From positions 868,001 to 932,000 of the forward strand of contig NZ_CP072389.1 in assembly GCF_018127785.1 (NCBI RefSeq): 64,000 nucleotides of DNA. The letters run 5' to 3'. Positions within the stretch are counted from its first letter, which is position 1. Each line of letters opens with the position of its first letter. Both the position numbers and the translations under genes were made by a program. The DNA is from Prevotella scopos JCM 17725 (GTDB lineage Bacteria > Bacteroidota > Bacteroidia > Bacteroidales > Bacteroidaceae). The notes under the pieces were generated by a model, which saw only the letters and a program-made list of their open reading frames with translations, was not told the DNA's origin and did no database searches. Of the stretch, positions 63,115 through 64,000 are shown piece after piece.

Positions 63115-63636
63115 ATGACCAAATTAAAACTGAAGAAACATCTTGCAGTACTACCAAAGGAAGACGTAATAAACCTTGTGTTAAGTCTGTATGATGCAAG
63201 CGCAGAAGCGAAGATGTATCTGGAAATGTATCTTACACCTGATTATAGTGCAGCGTTGGAAAGATACAAGAAGATTATCCGTAACGAATTTTTCCCCGCT
63301 CGGGGCTTTTATGATAAGCCCTCATTTGCAACATGTCGGAAGGCAATCTCAGATTTCAAGAAGTTGAAGGCTGATGCCATCAGTCTTGGAGATTTGATGC
63401 TTTACTATATAGAGTTGGGATGTGAATACACAATGACCTTCGGTGATATGTGGAAACAGTATTATACTACATTAGAAACGAATTTTGAGAAAGCTCTGAA
63501 GCATATTTCCGACCATAACCTTGAGGAACATTTCAGACCGAGAATTGAAAGTATGCTTAAGTCAACACAATGTGGTTGGGGCTTTTCCGATACCTTATGG
63601 GATATGTATTATGACTATTATGGTTGTCAAGAATGA
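63115..63636 (+). CDS. DUF6155-like protein of unknown function
   Basis: 173 residues, no signal or membrane segment; all-helical by appearance. It starts TKLKLKKHLAVLPKEDVINL and has AKMYLEMYLTPDYSAALERY and CRKAISDFKKL, a pattern I associate with DUF6155 proteins. The C-terminal end is rich in aromatics (GWGFSDTLWDMYYDYYGCQE). It lies between the helicase (divergent) and an exonuclease gene 84 bp downstream on the same strand. Confidence 0.7.
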   Translation: MTKLKLKKHLAVLPKEDVINLVLSLYDASAEAKMYLEMYLTPDYSAALERYKKIIRNEFFPARGFYDKPSFATCRKAISDFKKLKADAISLGDLMLYYIELGCEYTMTFGDMWKQYYTTLETNFEKALKHISDHNLEEHFRPRIESMLKSTQCGWGFSDTLWDMYYDYYGCQE

Positions 63637-63720
63637 ACAAAGAGACTTTGTCTAAACAAACATAGAGCGTCATCTATAGAATTAAAATATAGAAAACAAC
63701 TAACAAATTTATAAAGAACT

Positions 63721-64000
63721 ATGCAGGACTTTGCAGCGATTGACTTTGAAACAGCAAACTTTGAGCGGTGTAGTGTATGCTCGGTGGGTGTGGTAGTAGT
63801 AAGGGGAGGAGAGATTGTTGACAGCTTCTATTCGCTTATACAGCCCGAACCGAATTACTATCATTGGCGATGTACGGAGGTGCATGGACTTACCTGTGCA
63901 GATACTGATGGTGCACCCGTATTCAGCGAGGTGTGGAAGCAGATAGAACCAATGATAGAAGGTCTGCCATTGGTAGCACATAACGCACCATTTGACAAAG
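63721..64000 (+). CDS. DnaQ-like 3'-5' exonuclease, N-terminal part (runs off right edge)
   Basis: The first 93 codons of a DEDDh exonuclease: FAAIDFETANF (ExoI, catalytic Asp/Glu), then EVHGLTCADTDGAPVFSEVW and LVAHNAPFDK (ExoII). The stop lies outside the window. It is of the small PolC/epsilon-like stand-alone type, many of which carry a C-terminal BRCT domain that cannot be seen here. It follows the DUF6155-like gene by 84 bp and may share its transcript. Confidence 0.9.
   Translation, partial: MQDFAAIDFETANFERCSVCSVGVVVVRGGEIVDSFYSLIQPEPNYYHWRCTEVHGLTCADTDGAPVFSEVWKQIEPMIEGLPLVAHNAPFDK

Overview
The window looks like a chromosome segment of a Prevotella-type member of the Bacteroidota. 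Evidence: a SusC/SusD pair, many lipoproteins, promoters of the Bacteroidota form (TTG, about 20 nt, TAnnTTTG), a GldB-like protein, PKD-like and DUF4843-type surface lipoproteins, and the ruvX-def-TPR-thrS gene order. Species is inferred, not demonstrated. No rRNA or tRNA gene and no CRISPR array was seen.

Layout. 1-8 kb (minus strand): start of an RND efflux pump with its membrane-fusion lipoprotein; Tex RNA-binding protein; a small exported protein with an L,D-transpeptidase-like enzyme; an exported M3 dipeptidase. 9-18 kb (plus): ABC-F ATPase, exported M13 endopeptidase, metA, a U32 protein and a zinc-ribbon membrane protein. 18-31 kb (plus): one operon of SusC, SusD, two surface lipoproteins and two paralogous metalloproteases, the first of which has lost its zinc motif; this is probably a peptide or protein utilisation locus. 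31-40 kb: an outer-membrane beta-barrel receptor, a YtxH/holin-like/small-protein operon, then SPOR lipoprotein, ruvX, def, TPR protein and thrS. 40-49 kb (minus): FucP-type sugar transporter, ispH, a giant alpha-2-macroglobulin without its thioester motif, and a radical SAM activase. 49-53 kb (minus): five tandem paralogs of a cysteine-motif/membrane/carboxypeptidase-like-domain protein, whose last member overlaps the radical SAM gene. 53-64 kb: a transposase remnant, a 5'-truncated FISUMP-like gene, GldB-like lipoprotein, GT2 glycosyltransferase, mtaB, small lipoproteins, SemiSWEET, a UvrD helicase with an embedded DEDDh exonuclease, a DUF6155-like gene and the start of another exonuclease.

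Three kinds of repeat cut across the window. (1) A GC-rich double-hairpin element (arms like CCCCCTCC..CTCCCCCGAAAGGGGGAG) lies between genes and also in frame inside tex, the ABC-F gene, the U32 gene and, more degenerate, ispH. (2) A 240-285 bp MITE-like element has 24-bp terminal inverted repeats; one copy has a perfect 8-bp target duplication, and each copy carries a small array of 22-bp units; a fourth array forms the 5' end of the truncated FISUMP gene. (3) Short tandem tracts (7-bp CAACACC, TTTGAAC/TTTGAAG, ATTATGAATT) sit at gene ends and starts, one of them directly after the start codon of the U32 gene.

The best candidates for something undescribed are the five-paralog plus radical SAM cluster, the in-frame repeat family, and the MITE/22-bp array family.
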